DNA of 64,000 nt from GM7GCV1 sp965222065 (GCA_965222065.1 OZ244933.1:2108001-2172000); one strand, 5' to 3'; shown: positions 33,533 to 43,041, numbered from the stretch's first letter. Translations and numbers: made by a program. The notes: generated by a model from the sequence alone, not told the origin.

Positions 33533-33991
33533 ATGTTCCTGAATACTTTGAGTCCAAACCCTGCGCGATCCAAGGATCGTAAACGCGTTGGCCGCGGTAT
33601 TGGCAGCGGTTTTGGAAAAACAGCTGGTCGTGGGCACAAGGGTTTGAAAGCCCGTTCCGGCGGCAAAGTCGCTCCAGGTTTTGAGGGCGGCCAAATGCCT
33701 CTGGCCAAACGTCTCCCGAAATATGGTTTTACCTCGCGTGTAGGTATGACCACGGCTGAAATTCGTTTGAGTGAACTTAACAAAGTTGATGCCGACGTGA
33801 TTGATCTTGATGCGCTTAAGCAGGCTGATTTGATCAGCCGTAATGTCAAGCGTGCCAAAGTGTTCGCCAGTGGCGAGCTGACCAAAAAAGTCAATGTTGT
33901 TGGCTTGTCTGTCACCAAGGGCGCAAAAGTGGCCATTGAAGCGGCAGGTGGCTCGGTTCAGGAGCCTGCTGAAGCAGCTTCAGCTAAATAA
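33533..33991 (+). CDS. rplO: 50S ribosomal protein L15
   Basis: A 152-residue protein with the glycine-rich rRNA-binding N-terminal half (RVGRGIGSGFGKTAGRGHKG, GKVAPGFEGGQMPLAKRLPK) and a globular C-terminal half. It is a few residues longer than the E. coli protein because of an Ala/Glu-rich tail. The next gene is secY, 31 bases on, as in other spc operons. Confidence 0.96.
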   Translation: MFLNTLSPNPARSKDRKRVGRGIGSGFGKTAGRGHKGLKARSGGKVAPGFEGGQMPLAKRLPKYGFTSRVGMTTAEIRLSELNKVDADVIDLDALKQADLISRNVKRAKVFASGELTKKVNVVGLSVTKGAKVAIEAAGGSVQEPAEAASAK

Positions 33992-34022
33992 GATTCGCTA
34001 GAGAAGTTAAGAGACGTTAGTA

Positions 34023-35348
34023 ATGGCAACTCCGGGAAATCCGTCATTAGGAAACATGAAAGGAATGGGCGAGCTTTGGGCTCGCCTTCGCTTTTTATTC
34101 CTGGCGATCGTGGTGTACCGAATCGGTACCCATATACCCCTGCCCGGAATTGACCCGGATCGCCTAGCCCAACTCTTTAATCAAAACCAGGGCACGATTT
34201 TGGGCATGTTTAACATGTTCTCCGGTGGTGCACTCGAGCGCATGTCTATTCTTGCTCTCGGGATCATGCCGTACATTTCTGCCTCGATTATTATGCAGTT
34301 GATGACAGCGGTGACACCATCACTGGATCAGCTCAAGAAAGAAGGTGAGGCAGGTCGTCGTCAACTTCAACAATACACTCGCTATGGCACCGTACTCCTG
34401 GCTTTTGTTCAGGCGATCGGTATGTCTGTTGGCCTGAGTGGACAAGGCCTGGTTTATGCAGGTAACACCAATTTTCTATTGATTGCAGTGCCTACCCTGG
34501 TTGCAGGCGCTGTATTCATGATGTGGCTCGGCGAGCAAATTAACGAACGAGGCATTGGCAATGGTATCTCCATGCTTATTTTTGCCGGTATCGTTGCCGG
34601 ATTGCCCTCGGCTGTAGGTCAGTCGATTGAGCAGGCTCGCACGGGTGAATTGAATGCATTGATACTGGTTGTCATTGCCATTCTGGCTATTGCCGTTGTG
34701 TACTTCGTGGTTTTCTGCGAACGCGCCCAGCGCCGCATCCCTATTAACTACGCCCGCCGACAGGCAGGTCCGGCGCAAGGCGCCGCCCAGAGCAGCTTTT
34801 TGCCGCTTAAGCTCAACCAGGCTGGTGTTATTCCGGCAATTTTTGCCAGCAGCCTGTTACTCTTCCCGGCCTCCCTGGCCACCTGGTTTGGACAGGGTGC
34901 TGAAGGTGAGAGCAGCTGGTTGAAAACAGCGTTGCAGGAAGTCTCCCTGGCAATTGGCCCGGGTCAGCCTCTGTATATGCTGCTGTTTGCTGCACTGATT
35001 ATTTTCTTTTGCTTTTTCTATACAGCGTTGATGTTTAATCCGAAAGAAATGGCAGACAACCTGAAACGTGGCGGCGCCTATATCCCGGGTATCCGTCCAG
35101 GTGACCAGACGTCAAAGCACATTGATGATGTAATGACCCGCCTGACCATGGTTGGTTCACTTTACATCGCCGGTGTTTGTCTGTTGCCACTCTTCCTGAC
35201 AGCATTCTGGAATATCCCGTTTTATCTTGGCGGTACATCCCTGTTGATTGCTGTGGTAGTAAGCATGGACTTTATGCAACAGGTTCAGACGCACCTGATG
35301 AGTCATCAGTATGAGTCGCTGATGAAGAAAACTAATTTGAAGGGCTAG
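34023..35348 (+). CDS. secY: Preprotein translocase channel subunit SecY
   Basis: A 441-residue inner-membrane channel with ten membrane segments. The plug and pore region near IPLPGIDPDRLAQLF, the FNMFSGGALERMSILALGIMP segment (about 66-86) and the cytoplasmic loop with GERGIGNG-type sequence (NERGIGNGISMLIFAGIV) are present; FNPKEMADNLKRGGAYIPGI lies in the C4-C5 region. Works with SecE (4780) and SecA. Last large gene before rpmJ. Confidence 0.97.
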   Translation: MATPGNPSLGNMKGMGELWARLRFLFLAIVVYRIGTHIPLPGIDPDRLAQLFNQNQGTILGMFNMFSGGALERMSILALGIMPYISASIIMQLMTAVTPSLDQLKKEGEAGRRQLQQYTRYGTVLLAFVQAIGMSVGLSGQGLVYAGNTNFLLIAVPTLVAGAVFMMWLGEQINERGIGNGISMLIFAGIVAGLPSAVGQSIEQARTGELNALILVVIAILAIAVVYFVVFCERAQRRIPINYARRQAGPAQGAAQSSFLPLKLNQAGVIPAIFASSLLLFPASLATWFGQGAEGESSWLKTALQEVSLAIGPGQPLYMLLFAALIIFFCFFYTALMFNPKEMADNLKRGGAYIPGIRPGDQTSKHIDDVMTRLTMVGSLYIAGVCLLPLFLTAFWNIPFYLGGTSLLIAVVVSMDFMQQVQTHLMSHQYESLMKKTNLKG

Positions 35349-35387
35349 GCTGGTTCGGCAGACCGACCCGGTATTGAGGAAAACGAG

Positions 35388-35504
35388 ATGAAAGTTAGAG
35401 CTTCAGTTAAGAAAATTTGTCGTAACTGCAAGGTGATCAAGCGCAATGGTTCAGTGCGTGTGATCTGTAGTGCAGAGCCTCGACACAAGCAGCGCCAGGG
35501 CTAA
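35388..35504 (+). CDS. rpmJ: 50S ribosomal protein L36 (zinc-ribbon form)
   Basis: A 38-codon gene: MKVRASVKKICRNCKVIKRN, then GSVRVICSAEPRHKQRQG. The three cysteines (11, 14, 27) and histidine (33) form the zinc site of the primary L36 type. ATG follows GAGGAAAACGAG. It sits in the usual place between secY and rpsM, where L36 binds 23S rRNA late in assembly. Confidence 0.95.
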   Translation: MKVRASVKKICRNCKVIKRNGSVRVICSAEPRHKQRQG

Positions 35505-35507
35505 TAA

Positions 35508-35650
35508 AAAGGGTCCTGGTAACCAAGTTAAGAGATTGATTTTAATGGCAGTTGTGAGTATCCTACGCGCCCTTTTTTACCGGGTCTGAGTGCCTGGTTT
35601 AACGAAAGCGTAGATCAACCGACTGCCTTACCATTATCGGAGTGAATTGA
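35508..35650 (+). promoter_or_regulatory. Probable alpha-operon leader (S4 target)
   Basis: The 143 bases before rpsM contain TGTGAGTATCCT (35552-35563), a stretch I recall from the alpha-operon ribosome-site RNA, followed by CCC...GGG segments able to form a pseudoknot near the rpsM start. AAAAAGGG and CCCTTTTTT could also pair as a terminator-like stem. S4 repression is inferred from this resemblance. Confidence 0.5.
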
Positions 35651-36007
35651 ATGGCTCGTATAGCGGGTGTCAACATCCCAGATCAGAAGCACGCAGTGAT
35701 TTCACTGACGTACATCTATGGTGTCGGTAAATCTACCGCCAAGGAAATTTGTTCAGCTGTGGGTATCGAGGAGAGCACCAAAATCCAGGATCTGGATGAT
35801 GCCAAGCTCGACGATATCCGTACAGAAATCGCCAAGCTGTCGGTCGAAGGTGATCTTCGTCGTGAAGTGTCCATGAATATCAAGCGACTCATGGATCTTG
35901 GTGCTTATCGTGGGATTCGCCATCGTCGTGGTCTTCCACTGCGTGGCCAGCGTACCAAAACCAACGCCCGTACTCGTAAAGGACCGCGCAAACCGATTAA
36001 ACGGTAA
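35651..36007 (+). CDS. rpsM: 30S ribosomal protein S13
   Basis: A 118-residue head protein that touches P-site tRNA and L5. Start MARIAGVNIPDQKHAVISLT and the C-terminal RGLPLRGQRTKTNARTRKGP are typical. A CGGAGTG site precedes the ATG. First gene of the alpha operon rpsM-rpsK-rpsD-rpoA-rplQ. Confidence 0.97.
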   Translation: MARIAGVNIPDQKHAVISLTYIYGVGKSTAKEICSAVGIEESTKIQDLDDAKLDDIRTEIAKLSVEGDLRREVSMNIKRLMDLGAYRGIRHRRGLPLRGQRTKTNARTRKGPRKPIKR

Positions 36008-36057
36008 GCAAGTCAACGAGTTCGAGCAGAAAGATTTAGTTAAGTAGGTTAACACTC

Positions 36058-36453
36058 ATGGCAAAAGCCGGTAGCAGCAAAACTAGCCGCAAGAAAGTCA
36101 AAAAGACAATTCATGATGGTATTGCGCACATTCATGCGTCTTTTAATAACACCATCGTGACGATCAGTGACCGTCAGGGTAACGCTCTTTGTTGGGCAAC
36201 TTCTGGTGGATCAGGTTTTCGTGGTTCACGTAAGAGCACGCCATTTGCAGCGCAGATTGCTGCCGAGCGTGCAGGTACAGCCGCACTGGAATTCGGCATG
36301 AAGAATCTGGATGTGGAAGTGAAGGGCCCTGGCCCTGGCCGTGAATCGGCTGTTCGTTCGCTGAATAACTGCGGTTTCAAAATTAATCAAATTACGGACG
36401 TGACGCCTATCCCTCACAATGGATGTCGTCCGCCCAAGAAACGTCGCGTATAA
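36058..36453 (+). CDS. rpsK: 30S ribosomal protein S11
   Basis: A 131-residue platform protein near the E-site mRNA. HIHASFNNTIVTISDRQGNA and the C-terminal TDVTPIPHNGCRPPKKRRV are intact. The NG pair in PHNGCR is the position that forms isoaspartate in E. coli S11. rpsD follows after 32 bases. Confidence 0.97.
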   Translation: MAKAGSSKTSRKKVKKTIHDGIAHIHASFNNTIVTISDRQGNALCWATSGGSGFRGSRKSTPFAAQIAAERAGTAALEFGMKNLDVEVKGPGPGRESAVRSLNNCGFKINQITDVTPIPHNGCRPPKKRRV

Positions 36454-36485
36454 GCGTCGGCGAAGATTCAGGAGTTTTATTCTCG

Positions 36486-37109
36486 ATGGCCAGATATATA
36501 GGACCAACTTGTAAACTCGCTCGCCGCGAGGGGACAGATCTATTTCTGAAAAGTGGTATTCGTCCACTTGAATCCAAATGTAAAGTGGAAACCCCTCCCG
36601 GTTCCGCGCAGGGTGCACGCCGTGGACGTCTCTCTGATTACGGTGTTCAGCTCCGTGAGAAACAAAAAGTACGTCGCTTGTATGGGATTCTTGAAAAGCA
36701 ATTCCGTAATTACTACAAGACGGCTGCCAGCCTGAAAGGCAATACCGGTGATAACCTGCTGCATCTCCTGGAGTCTCGTCTGGATAACGTTGTTTATCGC
36801 ATGGGCTTTGGGTCTACTCGTAGTGAAGCACGCCAACTGGTATCGCATAACGCTATTCTGGTTAATGGAGAGAAGGTAAACATTCCTTCCTATCAGGTTA
36901 AGCCGGGTGACCAGATCAGCATTCGCGAAAAAAGCAAAAACCAGCTGCGTATCCAGTCTGCATTGAATCTGGCTGCCCAGCGTGGTGACGTAAGCTGGAT
37001 TAACGTGGACTCTTCAAAAATGGAAGGGACTTATACCCGTCTACCAGATCGTGAAGAGCTGCCAGCAGAGATTAACGAAAACCTGATTATCGAGCTTTAC
37101 TCCAAGTAA
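36486..37109 (+). CDS. rpsD: 30S ribosomal protein S4
   Basis: A 207-residue primary assembly protein and, in E. coli, the repressor of the alpha operon. The ATG at 36486 gives MARYIGPTCKLARREGTDLF; the frame extends 21 codons further up but that part overlaps rpsK. The S4 RNA-binding domain is in LESRLDNVVYRMGFGSTRSE (about 95-115). It has no four-cysteine zinc site. Confidence 0.97.
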   Translation: MARYIGPTCKLARREGTDLFLKSGIRPLESKCKVETPPGSAQGARRGRLSDYGVQLREKQKVRRLYGILEKQFRNYYKTAASLKGNTGDNLLHLLESRLDNVVYRMGFGSTRSEARQLVSHNAILVNGEKVNIPSYQVKPGDQISIREKSKNQLRIQSALNLAAQRGDVSWINVDSSKMEGTYTRLPDREELPAEINENLIIELYSK

Positions 37110-37172
37110 TCGTCCCGATTGACGGATTTGGACTAAAGAACTCAGCAACAGAAATTATTCCGTAGGTGCAGA

Positions 37173-38165
37173 ATGCAAATTAATGCGAATGAATTTTTGA
37201 CTCCTTCACACATTGATGTCACTGAAGTGGGTCCAACTCGAGCCAAGATTGTGCTCGAGCCTCTGGAGCGTGGCTTTGGCCACACTCTTGGCAACGCCTT
37301 GCGTCGTATTCTTTTGTCTTCTATGCCGGGATGCGCCATCGTTGAAGCCCAGATCGAGGGTGTTGAGCACGAATACAGCAGCCTGGAAGGTGTTGAAGAA
37401 GACGTTATTGAAATCCTTCTGAACCTTAAAGGTGTGGCTATTTCACTTAATGCACGCGATGAAGCGTTCCTGACCCTGACCAAAAAAGGTGGTGTGGTTA
37501 CAGCGGATGATATTCAGCGCGACCACGATGTTGAAATTGCCAATCCGGAACATGTCATTGCACACCTATCGGACGACACCACGCTGACCATGACACTGAA
37601 AGTACAAACAGGTCGTGGCTACCAGCCAGTAGATGCCCGTGTTACAGGTGATGAAGACTCCAAGCCTATTGGTGTATTGCAACTGGACGCCTCGTTCAGC
37701 CCGGTTAAACGTGTTTCCTACAATGTTGAATCCGCGCGTGTTGAGCAGCGTACTGACCTGGACAAGCTGGTTATTGATCTGGAGACAGATGGTACGCTGG
37801 ATCCAGAAGAATCCATCCGCCGTTCAGCGACCATTCTGCAGCAACAGCTGATTGCTTTCGTTGATCTGGAAGCCAGTGCAGTCGCCCAGCCGCAAGCACA
37901 GGAAGAACTTATTGATCCAGTTCTTCTGCGTTCAGTGGATGATCTGGAGCTAACTGTTCGTTCAGCGAACTGCCTGAAAGCGGAAAGTATTTACTACATT
38001 GGTGATCTGGTACAGCGCACCGAAGTAGAATTATTGAAGACCCCAAATTTGGGTAAAAAATCACTGACGGAGATCAAAGACGTCCTGGCTTCGCGCGATC
38101 TGAGCCTGGGTATGCGTCTTGAGAACTGGCCTCCGGCGAGCCTTAAAAAAGAAGGCGTCGTTTAA
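37173..38165 (+). CDS. rpoA: RNA polymerase alpha subunit
   Basis: A 330-residue subunit. The N-terminal domain (LEPLERGFGHTLGNALRRIL near 30-50) dimerises and binds beta and beta'. A linker near 235-245 leads to the C-terminal domain (LRSVDDLELTVRSANCLKAE, GKKSLTEIKDVLASRDLSLG), which contacts UP elements and activators. A weak site precedes the ATG. rplQ follows after 35 bases. Confidence 0.98.
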   Translation: MQINANEFLTPSHIDVTEVGPTRAKIVLEPLERGFGHTLGNALRRILLSSMPGCAIVEAQIEGVEHEYSSLEGVEEDVIEILLNLKGVAISLNARDEAFLTLTKKGGVVTADDIQRDHDVEIANPEHVIAHLSDDTTLTMTLKVQTGRGYQPVDARVTGDEDSKPIGVLQLDASFSPVKRVSYNVESARVEQRTDLDKLVIDLETDGTLDPEESIRRSATILQQQLIAFVDLEASAVAQPQAQEELIDPVLLRSVDDLELTVRSANCLKAESIYYIGDLVQRTEVELLKTPNLGKKSLTEIKDVLASRDLSLGMRLENWPPASLKKEGVV

Positions 38166-38200
38166 CCAACGAGCCTCAACGAGAGATAGGATAAGTAACA

Positions 38201-38611
38201 ATGCGTCATCGTTACAGCGGTCGTAAATTCAGCCGTACATCGGCCCACCGAAAAGCCATGTTCCAGAACATGTGTGTATCGCTGGTCGAACACGAGCTGA
38301 TCAAGACGACTCTTACCAAAGCAAAAGAACTGCGTCGTCACGCTGAGCCCCTGATTACCCTGGCGAAAGAAGACAGCGTTGCCAATCGCCGTCTGGCTTT
38401 CTCTCGTCTGCGTGATAAATCAGCTGTCGGCAAACTTTTTACCGAGATTGGTCCCAGATACCAGGAGCGCCCAGGTGGCTACATCCGTATTCTCAAGTGT
38501 GGCCCCAGAGCGGGCGATAATGCACCGATGGCATACGTGGAACTGGTCGACAGACCTGCCGGTCTGAATGAAGCGGTTGAAGTGGACACCGCGGAAGCAT
38601 CTGCTGAATAG
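38201..38611 (+). CDS. rplQ: 50S ribosomal protein L17
   Basis: A 136-residue protein at the tunnel exit. MRHRYSGRKFSRTSAHRKAM and the RILKCGPRAGDNAPMAYVEL segment are typical; a short acidic tail (VDTAEASAE) is added. Last gene of the alpha operon, closed by a terminator 19 bases on. Confidence 0.97.
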   Translation: MRHRYSGRKFSRTSAHRKAMFQNMCVSLVEHELIKTTLTKAKELRRHAEPLITLAKEDSVANRRLAFSRLRDKSAVGKLFTEIGPRYQERPGGYIRILKCGPRAGDNAPMAYVELVDRPAGLNEAVEVDTAEASAE

Positions 38612-38629
38612 GCACTTGCGAGATCATGG

Positions 38630-38656
38630 AAAGCCGGGTTATAACCCGGCTTTTTT
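38630..38656 (+). terminator. Rho-independent terminator after rplQ
   Basis: AAAGCCGGGT, a short TATA loop and ACCCGGCTTTTTT form a GC-rich stem with a T run, ending the ribosomal super-operon. Confidence 0.92.
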
Positions 38657-38719
38657 ATGTCAATAGATTGGTCTTGGGACTGCTTACAGGTTCCATGGTC
38701 TTATAGATAGTCTCCAGGT

Positions 38720-39901
38720 ATGTCATTTTCCAAACAGGAATCTTCAGCACTTAAAACAATCGCCTCTCTGTATCTGGTCAGAATGACCGGGTTATTTATG
38801 GTGCTTCCCGTGCTTAGCCTGTATGGAAACAATCTCCAGGGGGCAACTCCCTTGCTTCTTGGCCTGGCGCTTGGCATATATGGGCTCGCCCAGGCCGCAC
38901 TACAAATTCCCTTTGGCGCCGCTTCGGACAGGTATGGCAGGAAGCGGCTGCTTGTCCTTGGCTTTTCCCTTTTTATTATAGGCAGCTTCGTTTGTGCAGG
39001 CTCGGAATCTGTATATGGCCTGATCTTCGGCCGATTGCTTCAGGGAGCAGGAGCAGTGTCTTCAGTGCTATTGGCACTGGTTTCTGATCAGATTTCCACC
39101 AGAAACCGGACGTTATCCATGGCTGTTATTGGGGTGACGATCGGCATCTCCTTTGGGCTTTCGATCATTGCAGGACCATTGATGGCCAGTTATTTGGGTG
39201 GTCTGGATGCAATTTTTTATTTGAATGTGTTTTTGGGGGTTTTAGCCCTGTTACTGGTTGTATTTGTTGTAACCGAAACTTCAGATAGCAATACATCTCC
39301 AGCAGTAAAAGGGTCTCTTAAGACGGTTTTGGTTCCCGATTTGTTACGTTTGGACTTGGGAATATTTACCCTGCATTTTATGCAAATGTGTATCTGGGTA
39401 TCTGTTCCCGGAATTTTGCTCGGACAGCTTGGTATCCCTGTTGAAAAACACTGGATAATTTACCTGGCCTCAGTGGGAGGCGGTTTTATCCTGATGGTGC
39501 CATTTATGCGCTTGTGGGATAAACGAGGGCAAACCCGGCGTGCAATTCTGGTCGCCGTGAGCGTTTGTGGTATTTCCATGTTGCTCATGGGAATAGGGCA
39601 AGTCTACCTGGTGTTTCTCCTTGGGCTATTTCTTTTTTTCTGGGGGTTTAATCTTCTGGAAGCCACTCTTCCCAGTGCTGTAACCAAAGTTGCAGAAAAG
39701 GCCAATAAGGGCGCAGCAACTGGTGTGTATTCCACCTGTCAGTTCCTCGGTGTATTCTTTGGCGGTCTTACCGGTGGCTGGTTATTGTCCGAGTTTGACC
39801 GTTATTCTGTATTTTACGTGTCGGCAATAATGGCACTGGTTTGGTTACTGATAGTTCTTCTTGGAAAGCCGGTCGAATCAGTGGCCAGTACAGACACTTA
39901 A
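38720..39901 (+). CDS. MFS transporter, 12 membrane segments
   Basis: A 393-residue inner-membrane protein of the major facilitator superfamily, with 12 hydrophobic segments and motif A between the second and third (GAASDRYGRKRLL, about 67-79). LIFGRLLQGAGAVSSVLLAL and GVTIGISFGLSIIAGP resemble drug-proton antiporters such as the YajR group. The substrate cannot be read. An MFS gene between rplQ/uvrA and ssb is seen in Pseudomonas, so this is an old neighbour rather than an import. ssb follows after 90 bases. Confidence 0.85.
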   Translation: MSFSKQESSALKTIASLYLVRMTGLFMVLPVLSLYGNNLQGATPLLLGLALGIYGLAQAALQIPFGAASDRYGRKRLLVLGFSLFIIGSFVCAGSESVYGLIFGRLLQGAGAVSSVLLALVSDQISTRNRTLSMAVIGVTIGISFGLSIIAGPLMASYLGGLDAIFYLNVFLGVLALLLVVFVVTETSDSNTSPAVKGSLKTVLVPDLLRLDLGIFTLHFMQMCIWVSVPGILLGQLGIPVEKHWIIYLASVGGGFILMVPFMRLWDKRGQTRRAILVAVSVCGISMLLMGIGQVYLVFLLGLFLFFWGFNLLEATLPSAVTKVAEKANKGAATGVYSTCQFLGVFFGGLTGGWLLSEFDRYSVFYVSAIMALVWLLIVLLGKPVESVASTDT

Positions 39902-39991
39902 CCCGTCCAATTCAAACCAGGTTCTGATATAGTCCCATCACTACGTACGATCTCCTCGTACTGAAAATATTTATAACTCAATGGAGGAATC

Positions 39992-40501
39992 ATGGCTCAA
40001 AGAGGCGTGAACAAAGTTATCCTCGTCGGCAACTGTGGACAGGATCCGGAAATGAAATACCTGCCCAGTGGATCAGCAGTGACCAACATCAGTCTGGCGA
40101 CGTCCGAAACCTGGAAAGACAAGCAGTCAGGTCAGCAGCAAGAAAGAACTGAATGGCATCGTGTCGTATTTTTTAACCGTTTGGCTGAAATTGTTGGCGA
40201 GTACGTCAAAAAGGGCTCCAAGGTTTACGTCGAAGGGCGACTACAAACACGTAAATGGCAGGATCAGAGCGGTCAGGATCGTTATACCACCGAGATTGTT
40301 GCCAACGAGATGCAGATGCTGGACTCCCGTGGTGGAGATGGCGGCCAGAGTGGTGGCTATGGTGGCGGCATGAGTTCCGGCCCTGCTATGGCCGGTGGTG
40401 GCATGGCTGCCACAGGTGGTGCACTGGCGGCACAGCAGCAACCTCCCCAGCAACAACCTGCCCCGAACTTTGATGATTTTGACGATGACATTCCGTTCTA
40501 A
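39992..40501 (+). CDS. ssb: Single-stranded DNA-binding protein
   Basis: A 169-residue protein. The OB fold (about residues 1-110) opens RGVNKVILVGNCGQDPEMKY, with the conserved WHRVVFFNRLAEIVGEYVKK. A linker rich in Gly, then Gln/Pro (about 112-158) leads to the acidic tip DFDDDIPF, which binds repair and replication partners. AGGAGG-like GGAGGA precedes the ATG. I saw no LexA box upstream. uvrA, often adjacent and divergent, is here 4 kb away. Confidence 0.96.
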   Translation: MAQRGVNKVILVGNCGQDPEMKYLPSGSAVTNISLATSETWKDKQSGQQQERTEWHRVVFFNRLAEIVGEYVKKGSKVYVEGRLQTRKWQDQSGQDRYTTEIVANEMQMLDSRGGDGGQSGGYGGGMSSGPAMAGGGMAATGGALAAQQQPPQQQPAPNFDDFDDDIPF

Positions 40502-40523
40502 GGAATACCACAGATAACAACGC

Positions 40524-40552
40524 AAAAAAGCCACGATTAACGTGGCTTTTTT
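40524..40552. terminator. Bidirectional terminator between ssb and the oxidoreductase gene
   Basis: AAAAAAGCCACG, ATTAA loop and CGTGGCTTTTTT. A T run lies on both strands, so it can end both convergent transcripts. Confidence 0.9.
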
Positions 40553-40589
40553 ACGTTTAGAAAGTGATTTGAGCTTTGCGCCGGGTTCT

Positions 40590-41705
40590 TTAATCCAGAT
40601 AGATCGTTTGACCGGTTTCGGCGCTCTCTCGCGCTGCATCCAGGATTTCCACGACCAGCATATTATTCTCCAGTGCGGACAGATCAGTAGGTGCCATTTC
40701 TATCTGTCCGTTAATGACGGCTTTAAAATAATGAAAAGGGTCGTTATAAGGCTCGGGTCGTTCAGGTAACTGCTCAATGGTTTCGTCGAAGCCATCGTAG
40801 CCTTGTGCAACCCTGGATCTGAATGTGTGTCGATTGTCGGCATATACCGCTCCGGTCAGGCCATAAATTTCCATATCCTTGCGGCCTATAGGCCAGTTCC
40901 AGGAACCCTGGATGACTGCCTGAGCGTCATCGTAAGCCAGGATAATGATCGACTCATCGTCGACTTTGGGGTTGTTCTCGGGCTGAAACTGCTGGGTGAT
41001 GGCGGTAACACTCCTGGGCCGTTCCCCGTCCATTAGCCATGTCATTAAATTTGCGCCGTAACAGCCAAAATCAACAATGGCGCCGCCGCCATTTAGTACC
41101 GGATCCAGCAACCAGTCCAGAAATTCGCTGTTGATACCAAGCTTGGTCGGCCCTTTGTGTCCATCGCGAACAATGACTTTGCGTATATCTCCCATAGTGC
41201 CCTGTTTGATCACGTCATAGGCTTTCTGGTTGGTTGGATACCAGGTCGTTTCATAATTAGTGAGCAGGTGGATATCGTGCTTTTGTGCCAGTTCCTGCAT
41301 TTGTCTGGCATGCTCCATATTGACGGCCAGCGGCTTTTCAACCATCACATGCAGGCCGCGAGGCGCTGCTTTTTGAACTACCTCCAGATGCTCATAAATA
41401 CTGCCGAAGGCGGCCACGGCCTCAACCTGCTTTTGTTCGAATAATTGCTCCATGGAGTCGTAGACTTTCGACATCGAATAACCGTGCTGGTCAGCATAAC
41501 GTTGTGCCAGTTCCCGGTTTTGTTCGACGATACCTACAATTTCAAATTCGCCGCGCTTTTCGCTTTCAAATGCCCAGTGAACGTGAGTATGGGTTAAACC
41601 GATAATTCCCAGTTTCAGTGTGTCCTGGGCAATACCTTGACCGCTAATTATCGCCATCAGTCCGAAGAGCCCGGCTGAACAGAAAAAATTGATGATGGTT
41701 TTCAT
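40590..41705 (-). CDS. Exported Gfo/Idh/MocA-family oxidoreductase
   Basis: A 371-residue protein with a Sec-type signal peptide (IINFFCSAGLFGLMAIISGQ, cut near GIAQD) followed by a Rossmann domain (LKLGIIGLTHTHVHWAF) and the family motif EKPLAVNMEHA near residues 122-132. The C-terminal part includes GGGAIVDFGCYGANLMTWLM, typical of this sugar-dehydrogenase-like family. Most members are cytoplasmic NAD(P) enzymes; export suggests tightly held cofactor. The THTHVH in place of the usual GxG-type loop end is notable. It may act on oxidised sugars, but the substrate is unknown. Single gene between two terminators. Confidence 0.8.
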   Translation of the reverse strand: MKTIINFFCSAGLFGLMAIISGQGIAQDTLKLGIIGLTHTHVHWAFESEKRGEFEIVGIVEQNRELAQRYADQHGYSMSKVYDSMEQLFEQKQVEAVAAFGSIYEHLEVVQKAAPRGLHVMVEKPLAVNMEHARQMQELAQKHDIHLLTNYETTWYPTNQKAYDVIKQGTMGDIRKVIVRDGHKGPTKLGINSEFLDWLLDPVLNGGGAIVDFGCYGANLMTWLMDGERPRSVTAITQQFQPENNPKVDDESIIILAYDDAQAVIQGSWNWPIGRKDMEIYGLTGAVYADNRHTFRSRVAQGYDGFDETIEQLPERPEPYNDPFHYFKAVINGQIEMAPTDLSALENNMLVVEILDAARESAETGQTIYLD

Positions 41706-41783
41706 ATTTGCACCCCTTTTGACCCATCATAGCGGTTTCGGGTCAGGATGCTATATGCATTCAACAAAGACAGGCGAAGAAAT

Positions 41784-41811
41784 AAAAAAGCCGGCATAAA
41801 GCCGGCTTTTT
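41784..41811 (-). terminator. Terminator after fabB
   Basis: On the minus strand GCCGGC, TTTAT loop, GCCGGC and a T run of six, 19 bases after the fabB stop. Confidence 0.9.
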
Positions 41812-41829
41812 AGGGGTGAGAGAAAATAG

Positions 41830-43041
41830 TTACACTTTCTTGAATACAAGGCAGGCATTGGTGCCGCCAAAACCGAAGCTGTTGGACATGACCTGGTTCA
41901 GCTCGGCATTTTCAATCAGTTCCCGAACGATGGGCACACCCTCGGCACCTTCATCCAGGTTTTCGATATTGGCCGAGGCGGAAATAAAGCTGTTTTCCAT
42001 CATGAGCAGGGAAAAGATCGCTTCATGCACACCTGCGGCACCCAGTGAGTGGCCGGACAGTGATTTGGTCGAAGCAATTGGAGGCAAGTTATCGCCCAGA
42101 ACCGCCTTAATACCATTCAGCTCGGTAATGTCTCCGGCAGGCGTACTGGTTCCGTGTGTGTTGATATAGTCGATCGGTCCCTCAACATTCTCGAGGGCCA
42201 TGCGCATGCAGCGCTGGGCGCCCTCTCCTGAAGGGGCTACCATGTCGTAGCCGTCGGAAGTCGCGCCATAGCCGGTGACTTCAGCGTATATTTTTGCTCC
42301 GCGTGCCTTGGCGTGTTCGTATTCTTCAAGCACGACGCAACCACCGCCAAGCGAAATAACAAATCCGTCGCGGTTGGCATCATAAGGCCGGGATGCCTTA
42401 TCCGGCGTATCGTTGTATTTGGAAGACAAGGCACCCATAGCATCAAAGGCACCAGCCATATTCCAGTGCAGCTCTTCACCGCCACCAGCAAAGACAACAT
42501 CCTGCTTGCCCCACTGGATAAGCTCGACTGCATTGCCAATACAGTGTGAGCTGGTCGCACAGGCAGATGTCATGGAATAGTTGTAACCCTTGATTTTGAA
42601 CGGGGTTGCCAAACAGGCCGACACTGTACTGCCCATAATCTGGGTAACGCGGTAGGGGCCAGCTCTTTTTACGCCGCGAGTGCGAATAATGTCTGCGCAT
42701 TCAAGCTGGCTGGCACAGGAGGTGCCTCCCGAGCCCATAATAATGCCGGTTCGCTCGTTAGAAACCTGGGACTCCGAGAGCCCGGAATCCTGTATGGCCT
42801 GATCCATCGAAATATAGGCAAAGGCAGCAGCATCGCCCATAAAGCGCAAGGCTTTGCGGTCGATATGCTCACTTGGGTCGATATCGATTTTTCCGCTGAC
42901 CTGGCTACGGAAACCCATTTCGGCAAATTCAGGATTTGCATGGATTCCAGACTTGCCAGACTTCAACGAGTCAACAACCGTTTTTTTGTCGTTGCCAAGG
43001 CAGGAAACGATGCCCAAGCCGGTAATTACAACTCTTCTCAT
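41830..43041 (-). CDS. fabB: 3-oxoacyl-ACP synthase I (KAS I)
   Basis: A 403-residue condensing enzyme that extends acyl-ACP and is needed for unsaturated fatty acids. The active-site cysteine is in TSACATSSHC (about residue 162), with histidines in NTHGTSTPAGD (about 297) and KSLSGHSLGAAG (about 332). It starts MRRVVITGLGIVSCLGNDKK. It lies 75 bases after fabA on the same strand, forming a fabA-fabB operon as in Pseudomonas. Confidence 0.97.
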   Translation of the reverse strand: MRRVVITGLGIVSCLGNDKKTVVDSLKSGKSGIHANPEFAEMGFRSQVSGKIDIDPSEHIDRKALRFMGDAAAFAYISMDQAIQDSGLSESQVSNERTGIIMGSGGTSCASQLECADIIRTRGVKRAGPYRVTQIMGSTVSACLATPFKIKGYNYSMTSACATSSHCIGNAVELIQWGKQDVVFAGGGEELHWNMAGAFDAMGALSSKYNDTPDKASRPYDANRDGFVISLGGGCVVLEEYEHAKARGAKIYAEVTGYGATSDGYDMVAPSGEGAQRCMRMALENVEGPIDYINTHGTSTPAGDITELNGIKAVLGDNLPPIASTKSLSGHSLGAAGVHEAIFSLLMMENSFISASANIENLDEGAEGVPIVRELIENAELNQVMSNSFGFGGTNACLVFKKV